Assembly: GCF_007751715.1 (NCBI RefSeq)
Contig: NZ_CP036292.1
Span: forward strand, 2,852,001 to 2,916,000
DNA length: 64,000 nt
Origin: Rosistilla oblonga
GTDB lineage: Bacteria; Planctomycetota; Planctomycetia; Pirellulales; Pirellulaceae
Direction of reading: 5' to 3'
Shown here: piece by piece, positions 1 to 9,798 of the stretch
Layout of the letters: the number at the start of each line of letters is the position of its first letter
How positions within the stretch are numbered: position 1 is the first letter of the stretch
The notes under the pieces: generated by a model
Seen by the model: the letters and a program-made list of their open reading frames with translations, nothing else
Told to the model about the DNA's origin: nothing
The model's database searches: none
Position numbers and translations under genes: made by a program

Positions 1-993
1 CGTCGTGCCGGCAAAGGCGCATCCGACTCGCATCGCCAGTCGATCGTGCGATTCAAAATCGGCCAATTGAGAATCGCCCCAGTCGCCGATCGGATAGCCC
101 TGCAGCCGAATCGAATAGGCGAAGTTGTCGTCCAGGTTGCCGCTGCTGCCCGTCTCCGCACCGCCGGTCACAAACCCGTTGAAGATCGCGGTTTCCCATT
201 CGATCGGAATCGCGGTGTGCTTCGATTCTCCAAACAGCCCGACGGCGAGGCTGCGGTTGACGTCGAAGTAGGTGCTCGCAACCGACCGATCGCTGAACTC
301 AAACTCTTTGCCCGACAGCCAGCGAGCCATGGTGAAGGGCATCTTGTATTTGCCGGCGCGGAAACCAAACGTCCCCTTCTCGAATCCGAATTGCGAATGC
401 CCGATGTCGTAGCTGAGATAGAAGTCGAGCAGCCGCATGTCGTCGCCGCTGCTGCTGCGACCGTCGAACTGCGTGAAATAAGTCAGGTCGGGGAGGAACG
501 CGTTGCCGGAAAGGATCAACCGCGCTCGCTTCATTTGGAACTGATTCAGGTCGGTATTGGGGAGAGCCACGTCCGACGCGGTATGACGCAATTGCCCCCA
601 TCCGTTGACCTTCAACCGGAACGGAAACGCTTCGGCCTCCAGATCGCGTTCGCGTAGGCTGGCGATCACAAATCCATCGTCGTAGCCGACGCGGATGCTG
701 TCCGAAAAGCGACGCAGTTGGGCGGAGGCAGATACGCCGTCGCCGGGCGTCCAGGGCGAATGCGGGTCAGCGATGTCGCAGATCTGATCCGCCGCGGGGG
801 GCGTCCCAGCGGCAGCCGCGTCGTAACTGGCGGGGACGACCGCGTTGCTAGCGATCATCGATTCCTGACCGATCGCGGGAACGCTATCCTGCGAAACAAT
901 CAGTGCGACAATCGATGCGATTACGGGAAGAAAACGCACATCCGGATCCAGAGTCAGAAGTGGTCGATACGGGACAATACTATCCATCGGCAT
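1..993 (-). CDS. Phosphate-selective porin O/P-like outer-membrane protein, 3' end cut by window edge
   Basis: The reverse strand is open from an ATG at 993 to the window edge (331 codons, no stop), so the C-terminus is missing. A hydrophobic N-terminus (LPVIASIVALIV) looks like a signal region. The body reads as alternating beta strands with phrases typical of OprO/OprP-family porins, such as KVNGWGQLRH, FQMKRARLILSG, TYFTQFDG and FRAGKYKMPFTMARW. Planctomycetes carry many such barrels for uptake of anions and small solutes across the outer membrane. The substrate cannot be told. A second in-frame ATG lies two codons downstream. Confidence 0.8.
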   Translation of the reverse strand, partial: MPMDSIVPYRPLLTLDPDVRFLPVIASIVALIVSQDSVPAIGQESMIASNAVVPASYDAAAAGTPPAADQICDIADPHSPWTPGDGVSASAQLRRFSDSIRVGYDDGFVIASLRERDLEAEAFPFRLKVNGWGQLRHTASDVALPNTDLNQFQMKRARLILSGNAFLPDLTYFTQFDGRSSSGDDMRLLDFYLSYDIGHSQFGFEKGTFGFRAGKYKMPFTMARWLSGKEFEFSDRSVASTYFDVNRSLAVGLFGESKHTAIPIEWETAIFNGFVTGGAETGSSGNLDDNFAYSIRLQGYPIGDWGDSQLADFESHDRLAMRVGCAFAGTT

Positions 994-1269
994 CCACCGT
1001 TAGATCCCGCACGATTGACACCAGCGTCGGGACTGGTCGGATTGGGTAAACCGTGCGGAGTCGTGCCCTGCCAGCCGGCCTAGACTCCTACAACCGGAAA
1101 ACTTTGGGGGACCGCTCCATTTTGCGTCGCTTGACTGTCGATCAGATGTTCCGTGTGACTGTTCGATAACGTAGCTCTGGATCGCCGCTGATCTGCTTCG
1201 TTCACTTGAAGTCCCGCAATCGAACATGGAGGTTTCGATTATCGAGATTCTCCATATATAAAGTCGGTT

Positions 1270-3216
1270 GTGCGCAAGCGTCTGTTTCCAAACCTGTTGT
1301 GCCATGCGATTCTGCTGGTCGCGATCACCGGCTGTGGATGCATGCGCTCCGACCGGTTGCGATCGCCGACGCTGGTCAGTCCATCCCTGGCCGCCTGCAG
1401 CTATGAAGGATGGCTTGGGCTGGGATCGTTGATCGCGGGCCAGGGAAAGATCGACGACTTTGAGCGTTATCGCCTGCAGGCTTCGCTGCATCCAACTGCA
1501 GAATCGTCGACGGCGCTTGGGGAACGAGCCTACGCAGTCGCGGAACGGCTGCACGGCCAATGCGACCACCGCGCTGTCGACTATTGGGCGCAGACGATCG
1601 CTTGGCTAGACGATGGCCGCCGGCGTTGTGGCGTCAGTGGCGGGAAAGATCCCAGCGACCGAATCGCCCGCGTCCGCCACAGTGCACTGATTCGGATCCT
1701 TTCGTGTGGCCAGAAGTACGGCCGGCTCGACCCCGCATCCCACCTGACGCTACACGCCGACGCGGGGCCGATTCAGGTTCCCATCGTGCACGATGGGTTT
1801 GCTTGGCGGCAGAGCGACTTTCAACGCCTGATGGTCTTTGAGTCGCCCGCTTCGGCGCTCGGCAATGTCTGCGGCCGCGGCGTCCCCCTGATCGTGTTCA
1901 CCTCCAAAAAAGAGGGCCAGCATGCAGCGTCTGGTTGCGGCGACGGCTGCGATACGTGTTGCAGCACCGATCCGTCAACGGACAACCGCTGCGAGAAATT
2001 CTTAGATTCACGGCTGCCCTTTGCCGCAACGGCGCTGTTGGATCTGCCGGTCTCGCTGTTTCAAAACCGAGCGGCGTGCGACGACGCGGAAACCGATCGA
2101 TTCTCCGCGGCGACGATGCGATTGGTCAATCCATTGGCCAGCGACCTGCCGGAGACTTACGCCGGAATTGCCAAGAGCCCCGCGATGCCGCTCTACTACG
2201 CGCGTCAGAGCAGTCAGTACAACCCGGTCGTCGCCTTCATCGGAGGCGATAATGGTATCGATCGGCCCGAACTGAAATTCCTCGAACCGTACCAACCCGA
2301 CAAGATCCCATTGATTCTGGTGCACGGTTTGCTTTCGAATCCGGCTACGTTTCTCGAAGTTGCCGATGCCGTGCGAGCCGATCCGCAGTTGGCTAGCCGC
2401 TACCAAATCTGGGTCTTTCGTTATCCCACGGGGGACGAATTTCTGCAGTCGACCGCCGTCATGCGTCAGCAACTCGCCGCAGCATTTGCATGCCACACCG
2501 GCGGTTCGCCCGACCAGCGCCACCCGCACCGCGCCGTGATCGTGGGGCACAGTTTGGGCGGCTTGTTATCCAAGCTGCAGGTCACCAGCAGCGGAGATCG
2601 GTTGTGGCGTTCGATCGCCGACGTGCCATTGGATCAGTTGCGAGGAACACCGCAATATATCGCCCATCTCCGGCGATCGTTCTTCTTTGAAGCCAGCCCC
2701 AATATCGGACGCGTCGTCTACATCGCCACGCCTCACCGTGGATCCCCTTGGGCCGCTCGCTGCATCGGCCGGATTGGATCCTCGTTGGCCGGATATCGTT
2801 CCGAGGACAAGCGGGATTTCCAACAGCTGGCCGCAGCCAATCCAGGCGTCTTCTCGGGCGAGTTCTCCGACTCGCTGCCGTCGAGCGTCGATCTGTTGCG
2901 TCCTAATAGCCAGTTGTTAGAAGCCCTCGCAGCCACCCCGTCGTCGCCCCATGTGATCGTCAACTCGATCATCGGGGATTGTTTTCGCTTGCCGCGAGCT
3001 GGCCCCTCCGACCGCGTCGTTCCCGTCTCCAGCGCCTATCGCAAGGAAGCCGAATCGACAGCGTACGTCGATGCATCGCATACCGCGATCCTGCGTTCGA
3101 GCGCGGCGCACGCCGAGTTGCTGAAGATCTTGAGACGCCATCTTCAGGAGACTGCATCCGGCGAATGTCGGTGTCGTCTCGAGCGTCCAGAAATCGAACT
3201 CGCCCCCGCGATCTAG
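1270..3216 (+). CDS. Secreted lipoprotein of the alpha/beta-hydrolase (lipase/esterase) fold
   Basis: 648 residues from a GTG start. The N-terminus is a lipoprotein signal with lipobox ITGC (Cys22), so the protein is probably anchored in a membrane after export. The C-terminal half is an alpha/beta hydrolase: an oxyanion-type ILVHGLLSNP strand, the nucleophile elbow GHSLGG with Ser428, an acid in the PSDRVVPVSS stretch and a late His in DASHTAILRSS. The long cysteine-containing N-terminal half has no family I recognise. The arrangement resembles planctomycete 'esterase/lipase family' proteins of unknown substrate. It converges on the next porin gene. Confidence 0.8.
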   Translation: MRKRLFPNLLCHAILLVAITGCGCMRSDRLRSPTLVSPSLAACSYEGWLGLGSLIAGQGKIDDFERYRLQASLHPTAESSTALGERAYAVAERLHGQCDHRAVDYWAQTIAWLDDGRRRCGVSGGKDPSDRIARVRHSALIRILSCGQKYGRLDPASHLTLHADAGPIQVPIVHDGFAWRQSDFQRLMVFESPASALGNVCGRGVPLIVFTSKKEGQHAASGCGDGCDTCCSTDPSTDNRCEKFLDSRLPFAATALLDLPVSLFQNRAACDDAETDRFSAATMRLVNPLASDLPETYAGIAKSPAMPLYYARQSSQYNPVVAFIGGDNGIDRPELKFLEPYQPDKIPLILVHGLLSNPATFLEVADAVRADPQLASRYQIWVFRYPTGDEFLQSTAVMRQQLAAAFACHTGGSPDQRHPHRAVIVGHSLGGLLSKLQVTSSGDRLWRSIADVPLDQLRGTPQYIAHLRRSFFFEASPNIGRVVYIATPHRGSPWAARCIGRIGSSLAGYRSEDKRDFQQLAAANPGVFSGEFSDSLPSSVDLLRPNSQLLEALAATPSSPHVIVNSIIGDCFRLPRAGPSDRVVPVSSAYRKEAESTAYVDASHTAILRSSAAHAELLKILRRHLQETASGECRCRLERPEIELAPAI

Positions 3217-3320
3217 GCGGCCAAAATCGGGCGATTGAGCCAGGATGGACGGCCTCGCCAAACGCGATTCGTGACGCCCGCGGCAACGCGGCGACGTTAC
3301 GTTGTTCCAGCCGATCGGAC

Positions 3321-4565
3321 CTAGAACGTGCGGACCGCGTTCACTGCGTAGGTGAAGAAATCGTCTTCGCTTCCGTCGTCGAAGGGCTGAAGTCCTCCGC
3401 CGGCGGCATCCCACCGCACTTCCGGGCGGACGATCCACTGCGACTCGTGATGCCAGTTCAGCCCCAGCGTCAATTCAAAGTAATCACCCGCGTCGGCAGC
3501 ACTATCGCCAACGCGGACTCCCCCGTCGTCGCGGAACCATTCGACGCGAGTTCCCGCCTGCCAAGCGTCGTTGATTTCAAACATCAGGTACTGAACGATC
3601 GCGTACCAGTGAGCGTCGGGGGCGGTGGCTTGGTTCGTGTTTGCACCGAGATCGTTGTGCAGGACATAACTGCAGCGATCGGAGACCTGATGCTCGAGGA
3701 TCAAGCTGTGGATGTAGATGTCGCCTTCATCGCTGGGCACGCCATCGTGTCCGGTTCCATCGCCCCAGTCGCCAGCCAGCAGCGACCAGGTCAGCGTCGT
3801 CTGCTCACTGATGGCCAACGTCGCTCCGCCGAGAAACGTCGACGCGTGCAAATCGTTTGCGAAACTGCTGTCCATTCCCATCGTCCAGCCGCCGCTCAGG
3901 GTCAGCCGATCGTTGACGTCGTAGGTCGCCAGGAATCCGCTGTGCGTGTTTGGTTCGGAATAATAGAACGTGTAGCTGTGCGAATAGAAGAAGTTCAGCG
4001 GTGCCGGAACGCTTTCCCAACCGATCGGAGTCAGAAAATAGCCGGCTCGGATCGCAAGGTCGTCGATCCGCACGTCGGCATACATTTGAGGGATCGCCGC
4101 GCCGTAATCGCGTCCCGAATCCCAACCGAAGTCCCAGGTCTGATCGGCAAACGCTTGGTTGTCCGGCCCATCGGTGCCAAACAACGCGTCGATTCGGAAG
4201 CCCCAGTCGAGCCCATCGTCGGCGATCTGCCGCTCGGCAAACATCCAGATCTGATTGACGACGACGCCATCGGAAACGTTGTTGTATCCATACGGTGCGT
4301 TCCCGGTTCCGCTGCGATTGCCGTCGCCGTTTAGCGTCAGTCCCGTCGAGATCCAACCGCCCATCGCCACGCCCGACGTTTCTCGACAGTCGTTCAGCAG
4401 CGATGCAAGCGAACCGGTCTGGGCGACTGTGTCAGTATCGCACTGCAGCGCGTCGCAATCGGCGGTGACAGGTGTACACTCGGCGGCCGCAGCGGGTTGT
4501 CGCGCCGCGGCGATAAACATCACCGCGATGCTAAGCGACCAAAGTCCAACGGTGGATCGAAGCAT
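3321..4565 (-). CDS. Outer-membrane beta-barrel protein, BBP2-type (putative porin)
   Basis: 414 residues with a cleavable signal peptide (hydrophobic stretch ending AAAA at about residue 28). After a short Cys-containing linker the protein starts a barrel at GGWISTGLTLNGDG and continues with YADVRIDDLAIRAGYFLTP, YSEPNTHSGFLATY and RPEVRWDAAG, and it ends in aromatic Phe. These are hallmarks of the planctomycete 'putative beta-barrel porin-2' family (PF07642-like). Length is normal for the family. It probably forms an outer-membrane channel; the cargo is unknown. The gene stands alone, convergent with the lipase gene. Confidence 0.8.
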   Translation of the reverse strand: MLRSTVGLWSLSIAVMFIAAARQPAAAAECTPVTADCDALQCDTDTVAQTGSLASLLNDCRETSGVAMGGWISTGLTLNGDGNRSGTGNAPYGYNNVSDGVVVNQIWMFAERQIADDGLDWGFRIDALFGTDGPDNQAFADQTWDFGWDSGRDYGAAIPQMYADVRIDDLAIRAGYFLTPIGWESVPAPLNFFYSHSYTFYYSEPNTHSGFLATYDVNDRLTLSGGWTMGMDSSFANDLHASTFLGGATLAISEQTTLTWSLLAGDWGDGTGHDGVPSDEGDIYIHSLILEHQVSDRCSYVLHNDLGANTNQATAPDAHWYAIVQYLMFEINDAWQAGTRVEWFRDDGGVRVGDSAADAGDYFELTLGLNWHHESQWIVRPEVRWDAAGGGLQPFDDGSEDDFFTYAVNAVRTF

Positions 4566-5668
4566 GACAAGTCCTATCGATAGCGCGAGATCATTGCACG
4601 CTCTTGAATCGACACATCCGATTGCAACCGCCTGTCATTTCGATCGCTGCGGCGTTGGATCGCCCCCGGGTATCCGCAACAATCGGAACATTCAGTAAAC
4701 CAAGGTAATGAAGGCGTGGTTGCTATCAAAAGTTGTTAGCTTCGCACGCGCTGTTCCCCGGCAACTCCTTTCGCTCGTTGGTGCCAGCCGCTACCGGATC
4801 TCGGTTGGCCAAGAGAATTTGCGTCGCTGGCGAGGATGCGCGCGTCGAGCGCTTCGGATCGGCTGAACGCCCCGGCGGTGGCGATGGCCGACTCGACAGG
4901 TTGCAGCGTTTTTCGGGGCGGAGCGCCGATCGGAGCCGACAATCCGGCGGGGTTTGGCGGCGAAGATGATTGCACTTGTCTGCGATCGCGGGTATCATCC
5001 AGGCTAACCTAGGGAGCGGCGGTTAGATCCGCATAGAGATCGCTTTTAGGTTGACTTTTGCGGGTGTTGCCATTCGGCGACGTCCATTCCACTGAATTTG
5101 AATAATCGAAGATTTTATAACCTGGGCCTCTGGTTGCTCGCTGGTTTGCTTCGGCAAATTTGGTCGCAAAGCTAAATGATGTATGTATTGATGTTACTGC
5201 TACTCTTTGTCCTCGGACTGATCTTCTTGCTCGGCAGTGTTGGGTTCTTGTGTCGGCGTCGCAACATGTTGGCAATCGCCACCGTTTCGACGCTTCGCAG
5301 CGGTGCCTTTCCTCGAGCAGCTTGGGCCGAGCAATCGATTTTGTGGCGAAGCCTCCCGCGCGGCCCTGCGCCGTTCGGATTTTTCCTCCCCGCGTCGGTA
5401 GATCATTGCGCCGACGGTGCGCCTAAATTGCGTTCCTCGCGAACGCCTATTAGCTTGCTCAAACCGGGATCGCCCACCATACCTACTCCTGCAGAGCTTC
5501 ACTCTTCTCATTTCAGCCGCTCGATCGCCTCTGCCGCTGCTTTCCAATAGATCCAATAAACCCAAACCGCAGTCCGTGAGCTTGCTCGCGCGATTGGCTC
5601 GTTTGCCGTGTTGTTGACAACCACCGCAAAGGTCGTGAGATCTTCCTGATCGATAAAGGGAGTTCGCG
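4566..5668. other. 1.1-kb spacer without a convincing gene
   Basis: No reading frame here shows a family signature. The best candidate begins at 5176 on the plus strand with a strongly hydrophobic stretch (MMYVLMLLLLFVLGLIFLLG) followed by a basic, low-information tail to 5550. It might be a small membrane protein, but the tail looks like non-coding translation. The stretch holds the promoters of the divergent porin and rny genes; I cannot place them confidently. Confidence 0.4.
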
Positions 5669-7321
5669 ATGAACGCGCTAGACAACATCTTGGGGCTCCA
5701 GCTCCATCTGCTGGCGACAGTCGATAAGGATTCGGCATCGGAGTTTGGCCTCTGGTTGGTCTCCACATCGACCTTGATTCTGCTCGCCCTCGCCGGGGCG
5801 CTGTTCGGTTTCTGCAGCAACTGGCTCTACCAGCGGACGCTCGACAAACGCGGTATCCGCCAGGCGAAGCTCGATTCCGAAGCGATGATCGAAAAGGCGA
5901 AGCTGGAGACCGAATCGATCCACAAAAACGCGGCCTTGGAAGCAAAGGAGATCGTGATCCGGCACAAGGCGGAAGCGGACGAGGAGATCAGCCGAGTCAA
6001 GGAATCGCTTCGTGAGACGCGTCACGAATTGGAATCTCGCGCCGCCACGCTGGCTCAATCCGAAGAGGGGCTGAAGAAGCAGGAACGAGGGCTCGAGAAC
6101 ACCCAACGGCGGCTGGCTCAACAGCTCGAAGCGGTTAATCGCAAACGCGAGCGGCTGGATCAACTGACCGATGAAAAGCAGAAGATCCTGCAGCAGGCGA
6201 GCGGGATGTCGAAGGAGGAGGCGTCGAAGCAGTTGATGCAGACGCTGCAGATGGAACTGGATCAAGAGATCGGTACGGCGATCCTGCACCACGAACGCCA
6301 CCTCTCCGAATCGCTCGATGCCAAGGCCCGCGAGATGCTTCTGACGGCGATGCAGCGGTACGCCGCGGTGCACACCGCCGAGAACACGACAAGCACCGTC
6401 GACATCCCCAACGACGATATGAAGGGGCGGATCATCGGCCGCGAGGGACGCAACATCCGCGCGTTCGAAAAGGCGACCGGGATCGACGTGATCATCGACG
6501 ATTCTCCCGGCGTGGTGATCGTCAGCGGATTTGATCCGGTTCGCCGCGAACTGGCTCGCCAATCGCTCGACAAACTGATCTCCGACGGCCGCATCCATCC
6601 CTCGCGGATCGAGGAAGTCGTCGCACAGACGTCGAAGGATCTCGACGAATTCATCCGTCGCAAGGGAGAAGAAGCTGCCGACGAAGTCAACGTGCCGGGG
6701 CTGAACAAGCGGATCATCGAGATGCTCGGCCGCCTGCACTTCCGCACCAGTTACAGCCAAAACGTGTTGCGACACAGCATCGAAGTCGCCTACTTCTCCA
6801 GCATGATCGCCGAGATGATCGGCTTGGATCCCGATGTCGCTCGCCGCTGCGGCTTGCTGCACGACATCGGCAAAGCGGCCGACCACGAACTCGAAGGGGG
6901 CCACCCCAAGATCGGTGCCGACCTATTAAAGCGGCACAACGAATCGCCCGAAGTCGTCCACGCAGCTTTCGGCCACCACGACGAGATCATCACCGAATTC
7001 CCCTACACGGTGCTCGTCGCGACAGCGGATGCTTGCAGCGCCAGTCGCCCCGGTGCTCGACGCGAATCGCTGGAACGGTACGTCAAACGGATGGAAGAGC
7101 TCGAATCGATCGCCACCGATTTCGATGGCGTCGAACAAGCGTTTGCGATCCAAGCGGGACGCGAGCTGCGAGTGATCGCCAACTCCAAGATCACCGACGA
7201 CGCCAAAGCGGCAGCGATCTGCCGCAACATCGCCAAGGCGTTCGAGCAACAGTTGACGTATCCCGGCGAGATCAAAGTCACCGTGGTCCGCGAGAGCCGG
7301 TTCACCGAACTAGCCCGCTAG
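5669..7321 (+). CDS. rny: Ribonuclease Y (endoribonuclease starting mRNA decay)
   Basis: 550 residues with the full RNase Y architecture: an N-terminal transmembrane helix (about residues 28-50), a long charged coiled coil (about 60-210), a KH RNA-binding domain with [15 protein letters not shown] (about 250-310), and an HD phosphohydrolase domain with the metal-binding pair His398-Asp399 in LLHDIGKA. The end ([14 protein letters not shown]) is typical of the family. It cleaves single-stranded mRNA at the inner face of the membrane. Length is slightly above the Bacillus enzyme because of an extended N-terminus. AAAGGGAG 9 bases upstream is a good ribosome-binding site for the ATG at 5669. Confidence 0.95.
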   Translation: MNALDNILGLQLHLLATVDKDSASEFGLWLVSTSTLILLALAGALFGFCSNWLYQRTLDKRGIRQAKLDSEAMIEKAKLETESIHKNAALEAKEIVIRHKAEADEEISRVKESLRETRHELESRAATLAQSEEGLKKQERGLENTQRRLAQQLEAVNRKRERLDQLTDEKQKILQQASGMSKEEASKQLMQTLQMELDQEIGTAILHHERHLSESLDAKAREMLLTAMQRYAAVHTAENTTSTVDIPNDDMKGRIIGREGRNIRAFEKATGIDVIIDDSPGVVIVSGFDPVRRELARQSLDKLISDGRIHPSRIEEVVAQTSKDLDEFIRRKGEEAADEVNVPGLNKRIIEMLGRLHFRTSYSQNVLRHSIEVAYFSSMIAEMIGLDPDVARRCGLLHDIGKAADHELEGGHPKIGADLLKRHNESPEVVHAAFGHHDEIITEFPYTVLVATADACSASRPGARRESLERYVKRMEELESIATDFDGVEQAFAIQAGRELRVIANSKITDDAKAAAICRNIAKAFEQQLTYPGEIKVTVVRESRFTELAR

Positions 7322-7600
7322 CGATTCACTTCACTCGCCGGGAGGGTGAAGTCGATCACCCGTGTAAGCAGGACTCCACCCGCCCGGCGGCAGCCGGGAG
7401 GGTCGGCAAACAAGCGTTTGGCGAGTTTTCCGGGGAGCGGCATCCGCTGTATCGAATACCTCGACTCGCTCAGGCCGACTCCCCTCCCCGAACCTCGCTG
7501 CGCTGGTTCGACCCTCCCCGTCAAACTGCGTTTGGGGGAGGGTGAAGGCTGGTGGGGCGCCACGTTTTCTTACACCTGGGACTTGCGTCACCAGGCTAAC
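7322..7600. repeat. Intergenic repeat cluster behind rny
   Basis: Non-coding. It contains GC-rich segments built from GGGAGGGT/ACCCTCCC arms (7338-7400 and 7480-7555), followed at 7573-7597 by a degenerate, inverted copy of the hairpin CCTGGGACTTGCGT that occurs directly repeated farther right (7659-7840). Such composite short repeats are common in planctomycete spacers. A hairpin made by the GGGAGGG/CCCTCCC arms could end rny transcription. Confidence 0.45.
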
Positions 7601-7658
7601 TCATGGCGTCGCTTCGCGACTGACGCGTTTTCGAGTGGCGAAGCCATGCCATGCAACA

Positions 7659-7840
7659 GCCTGGGACGCAAGTCCCAGGAAATCGCCCTCCATCACGCCA
7701 TTTCAAGTCCCCAGTCGCAACGCGACGTCATGCGTTAGCCTGGGACGCAAGTCCCAGGAAATCGCCCTCCATCGCGCCATTTCAAGTCCCCAGTCGCAAC
7801 GCGACGTCATGCGTTAGCCTCGCGACGCAAGCCTCGGGAA
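7659..7840. repeat. Tandem 79-bp repeat (two full units and a decayed third)
   Basis: Units begin at 7659 and 7738 with GCCTGGGACGCAAGTCCCAG, a self-complementary hairpin head (CTGGGAC...GTCCCAG). They are nearly identical over 79 bp, with CATCACG versus CATCGCG as the clear difference. A third, diverged head begins at 7817 (GCCTCGCGACGCAAGCCTCG). Each unit also carries a GCAACGCGACGTCATGCGTTA tail. The head hairpin occurs inverted at about 7573-7597. Confidence 0.75.
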
Positions 7841-7986
7841 CTGGGCCAAGCCCCATCCACGCTTGTTAGTTTAGGCGATCTACAAAGCTCGTGCGTTTTT
7901 GACCGATAAAACGCTGGACCGGTTCGAATAAATGCCGATAGGAGGCTTGTAGGATTTGATACAAGAGGAACTCCGGAGCGCACCCG

Positions 7987-8265
7987 ATGTCCAATGCACA
8001 ACGTTTGGATGAAGTCAGAGCTTTTCTGCAGGCTTGGTTCTCGAAGAGCCATCCGTCCAACGTTTGGAGCGCGACCGAGTCGATCTTGATCAGCGACGGG
8101 CATTATTGCGGCCGCCGCTTCGCTTTTGGTCCCTACACTGCGATCTGGTTTGTCGAAGAAAACCAGGTCAAAATCTTCGATCCCGATGGATCGGTCGCCG
8201 TTCGCCAAGACTGCAGCGAACTGTTCGGAGAAGAGCCGACGCTTGAAATCCGTCGCGCGGCGTAA
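7987..8265 (+). CDS. Small conserved hypothetical protein (92 aa)
   Basis: A compact 92-residue soluble protein with a natural composition: a predicted helix (LDEVRAFLQAWF) followed by beta strands (ILISDGHYCGRRFAFGPYTAIWFVEENQVKIFDPDG) and an acidic C-terminus. No catalytic motif is visible. It looks like one of the small planctomycete-specific proteins; function unknown. The ATG is preceded by a weak GGAG-containing stretch (CTCCGGAGCGCACCCG). It stands alone between repeat-rich spacers. Confidence 0.6.
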   Translation: MSNAQRLDEVRAFLQAWFSKSHPSNVWSATESILISDGHYCGRRFAFGPYTAIWFVEENQVKIFDPDGSVAVRQDCSELFGEEPTLEIRRAA

Positions 8266-8279
8266 AACGCCCGCGCCCC

Positions 8280-8355
8280 GTAGTGGACGAGGCTACGAGT
8301 CCCTCTGTCCCAAAGGAAAATTCCCTATGCGAGGACTCGTGGCCTCGTCCACTAC
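8280..8355. repeat. 76-bp palindromic intergenic repeat, GTAGTGGACGAGG family
   Basis: Left arm GTAGTGGACGAGGCTACGAG (8280 onward) and right arm ending at 8355 are reverse complements over 23 bp with one mismatch, around a 30-bp loop. A second copy of the same family lies at 51148-51204 plus 52759-52767, where an insertion sequence has split it. Sitting between convergent gene ends it could act as a bidirectional terminator; it has the shape of a MITE or REP-like element. Confidence 0.75.
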
Positions 8356-8375
8356 CGTTAGATCGCGTGCCGAAC

Positions 8376-9539
8376 CTAGCCGTTGGAGACGATGCGTCGC
8401 TCGATCGCTTTGGCCGACAGTGGCGTGATCTTGGCTGCTGAGGAGACGTTGGTCATCAACAGGTCTTCGCTCTTGGCCTTCGAACCGTCGGTTTCGTATT
8501 CGACGATATAAGCACCGATCTGAACGTGCGGTTCTTCGTAAACCGGTGGCCAGAAGGCTTCGCTGCGCGTGGCCAGAGTTTTCGCCAGGTAGCGAGTCGC
8601 TCGCCCGGTGAATCCGCTGAGCACCATGTCCAATCGGCCCAAGGCTTCGCGGAAGATGTAGAAGACCAAGGCGACGTCGGAGTTTTGTCCGCCGCCGGCC
8701 CATTCCCAGGTGCCGTTGTCGGTCTCGACCCAAAGGCCAGGCTTGTCGGCAGCTTCGGTTTTCGACAGCCGTTCCCCCGCTGTAGAGGATGGTGGTTTGG
8801 GATCGAAGTCGCGGTATCGCATGAAGAAAGGACAGGCGCGATCCGAAGCCTTTTCCACGTCGTCTTGCGAAACAAATGGGTCGCAGCCAAACGCTTCCGA
8901 GAACAGCACCTCGGCGACCGGATTGCTCTTCACGCTACCGATGCAAACCATCGCTTTGTCGCCGGGGGCACCGGAGAACGATTCGTACACCGAATTCGCA
9001 CGCAGGTGAGTCTCTTCGGTCGAGACGTGCCCGGGACTCCAGACCAGTGTCTGCAGCAAACGCTCGGGTTGCGGTGGATTCTCTTCCGCCTTGGTGCTGC
9101 CGTTGACGCTCGAACCGGCAGCGTGGTGGCGAGCCGATCCGCCGAGAGTCGAGACGCCGTTGAGCAATGCGCCCATCAAAACCGAGTCGGATGCGACGAC
9201 CCAAGCCTGTTCGGGAGCGTCGTTAACATCCCCCTGGCGGATTCCTACGCATAGTTCCAACTGACGCCGGCGGGCAAGCAATTCCCAGAAGTGTTCGGCA
9301 CGAACGGCAAATAACGCACCCGGCAATTCGGCTGGCGTCGCATGGCCATGGTCGATCAGATAATCGCAGAGCTTCGAAAGCGCTTCGATTGGAATGTATT
9401 TCGCTTCATTTTTCAGCAGCGAAGCAACTTGATGCCTGTCCAGGCCGGTGTGCTCAACGATCGCCTTGATCGTACCCGGACGACGGCGGCGGTCGGGATT
9501 ATGCCCTAGGAGCTCTGCAAGGCGAAATGCATAACGCAT
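8376..9539 (-). CDS. Helix-turn-helix (Cro/CI-like) protein with large uncharacterised C-terminal domain
   Basis: 387 residues. The N-terminal 70 carry an HTH: IKAIVEHTGLDRHQVASLLK followed by PIEALSKLCDYLI, like the XRE family, so DNA binding is likely. Residues 80-387 form a domain that repeatedly mentions effector-like strands (VVASDSVLMGALLNGVSTLGG, KAMVCIGSVKSNPVAEVLFSEAFG, VALVFYIFREALGRLDMVLSGFTGRATRYLA); I do not recognise its family. The combination looks like a one-component regulator or a regulator sensing a ligand. No target operator is visible. Confidence 0.65.
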   Translation of the reverse strand: MRYAFRLAELLGHNPDRRRRPGTIKAIVEHTGLDRHQVASLLKNEAKYIPIEALSKLCDYLIDHGHATPAELPGALFAVRAEHFWELLARRRQLELCVGIRQGDVNDAPEQAWVVASDSVLMGALLNGVSTLGGSARHHAAGSSVNGSTKAEENPPQPERLLQTLVWSPGHVSTEETHLRANSVYESFSGAPGDKAMVCIGSVKSNPVAEVLFSEAFGCDPFVSQDDVEKASDRACPFFMRYRDFDPKPPSSTAGERLSKTEAADKPGLWVETDNGTWEWAGGGQNSDVALVFYIFREALGRLDMVLSGFTGRATRYLAKTLATRSEAFWPPVYEEPHVQIGAYIVEYETDGSKAKSEDLLMTNVSSAAKITPLSAKAIERRIVSNG

Positions 9540-9798
9540 GACGTTCAGTCCTTAACTTTCGTATAGAGTTTTTATAGCCGCGCCCGAGCCAAATCAAAGT
9601 TGAGCCGACTAAAGTGCCGAATTTTCCCCTCAAGGTAGAATTCCAATCTAATTAAAGCGGCTGCTCTTCCATAGGGGGGCGGCCCCGCAAAATCGAGATT
9701 CACGAAATAATGGCTGCCATTTCCCCCCAGGTGGAAAGTGCTGATCGTTTTTTACTGGACGCGCGATTTGCGAATTTGCGTTGGCTGATCCCCCTTGG
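9540..9798. other. Spacer upstream of the HTH gene
   Basis: About 260 non-coding bases, locally A+T-rich (CTTTCGTATAGAGTTTTTATAG near 9556-9580), which probably contains the promoter of the minus-strand HTH gene. Downstream of the ThiF-like gene I see no clear terminator stem. Confidence 0.3.

Noticed and set aside
46-657. Open frame of 203 codons on the plus strand
   Set aside because: It is antisense to the porin gene, whose reverse-strand translation has clear family features; the plus-strand product does not.
5176-5550. 124-codon frame with a strongly hydrophobic start
   Set aside because: Only the first 25 residues look like protein; the rest is low-information and lacks family features, so it is mentioned only in the spacer entry.
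7659-7840. Tandem repeats resembling a small CRISPR array
   Set aside because: Units are 79 bp and nearly identical throughout, without unique spacers, and no cas genes are near.
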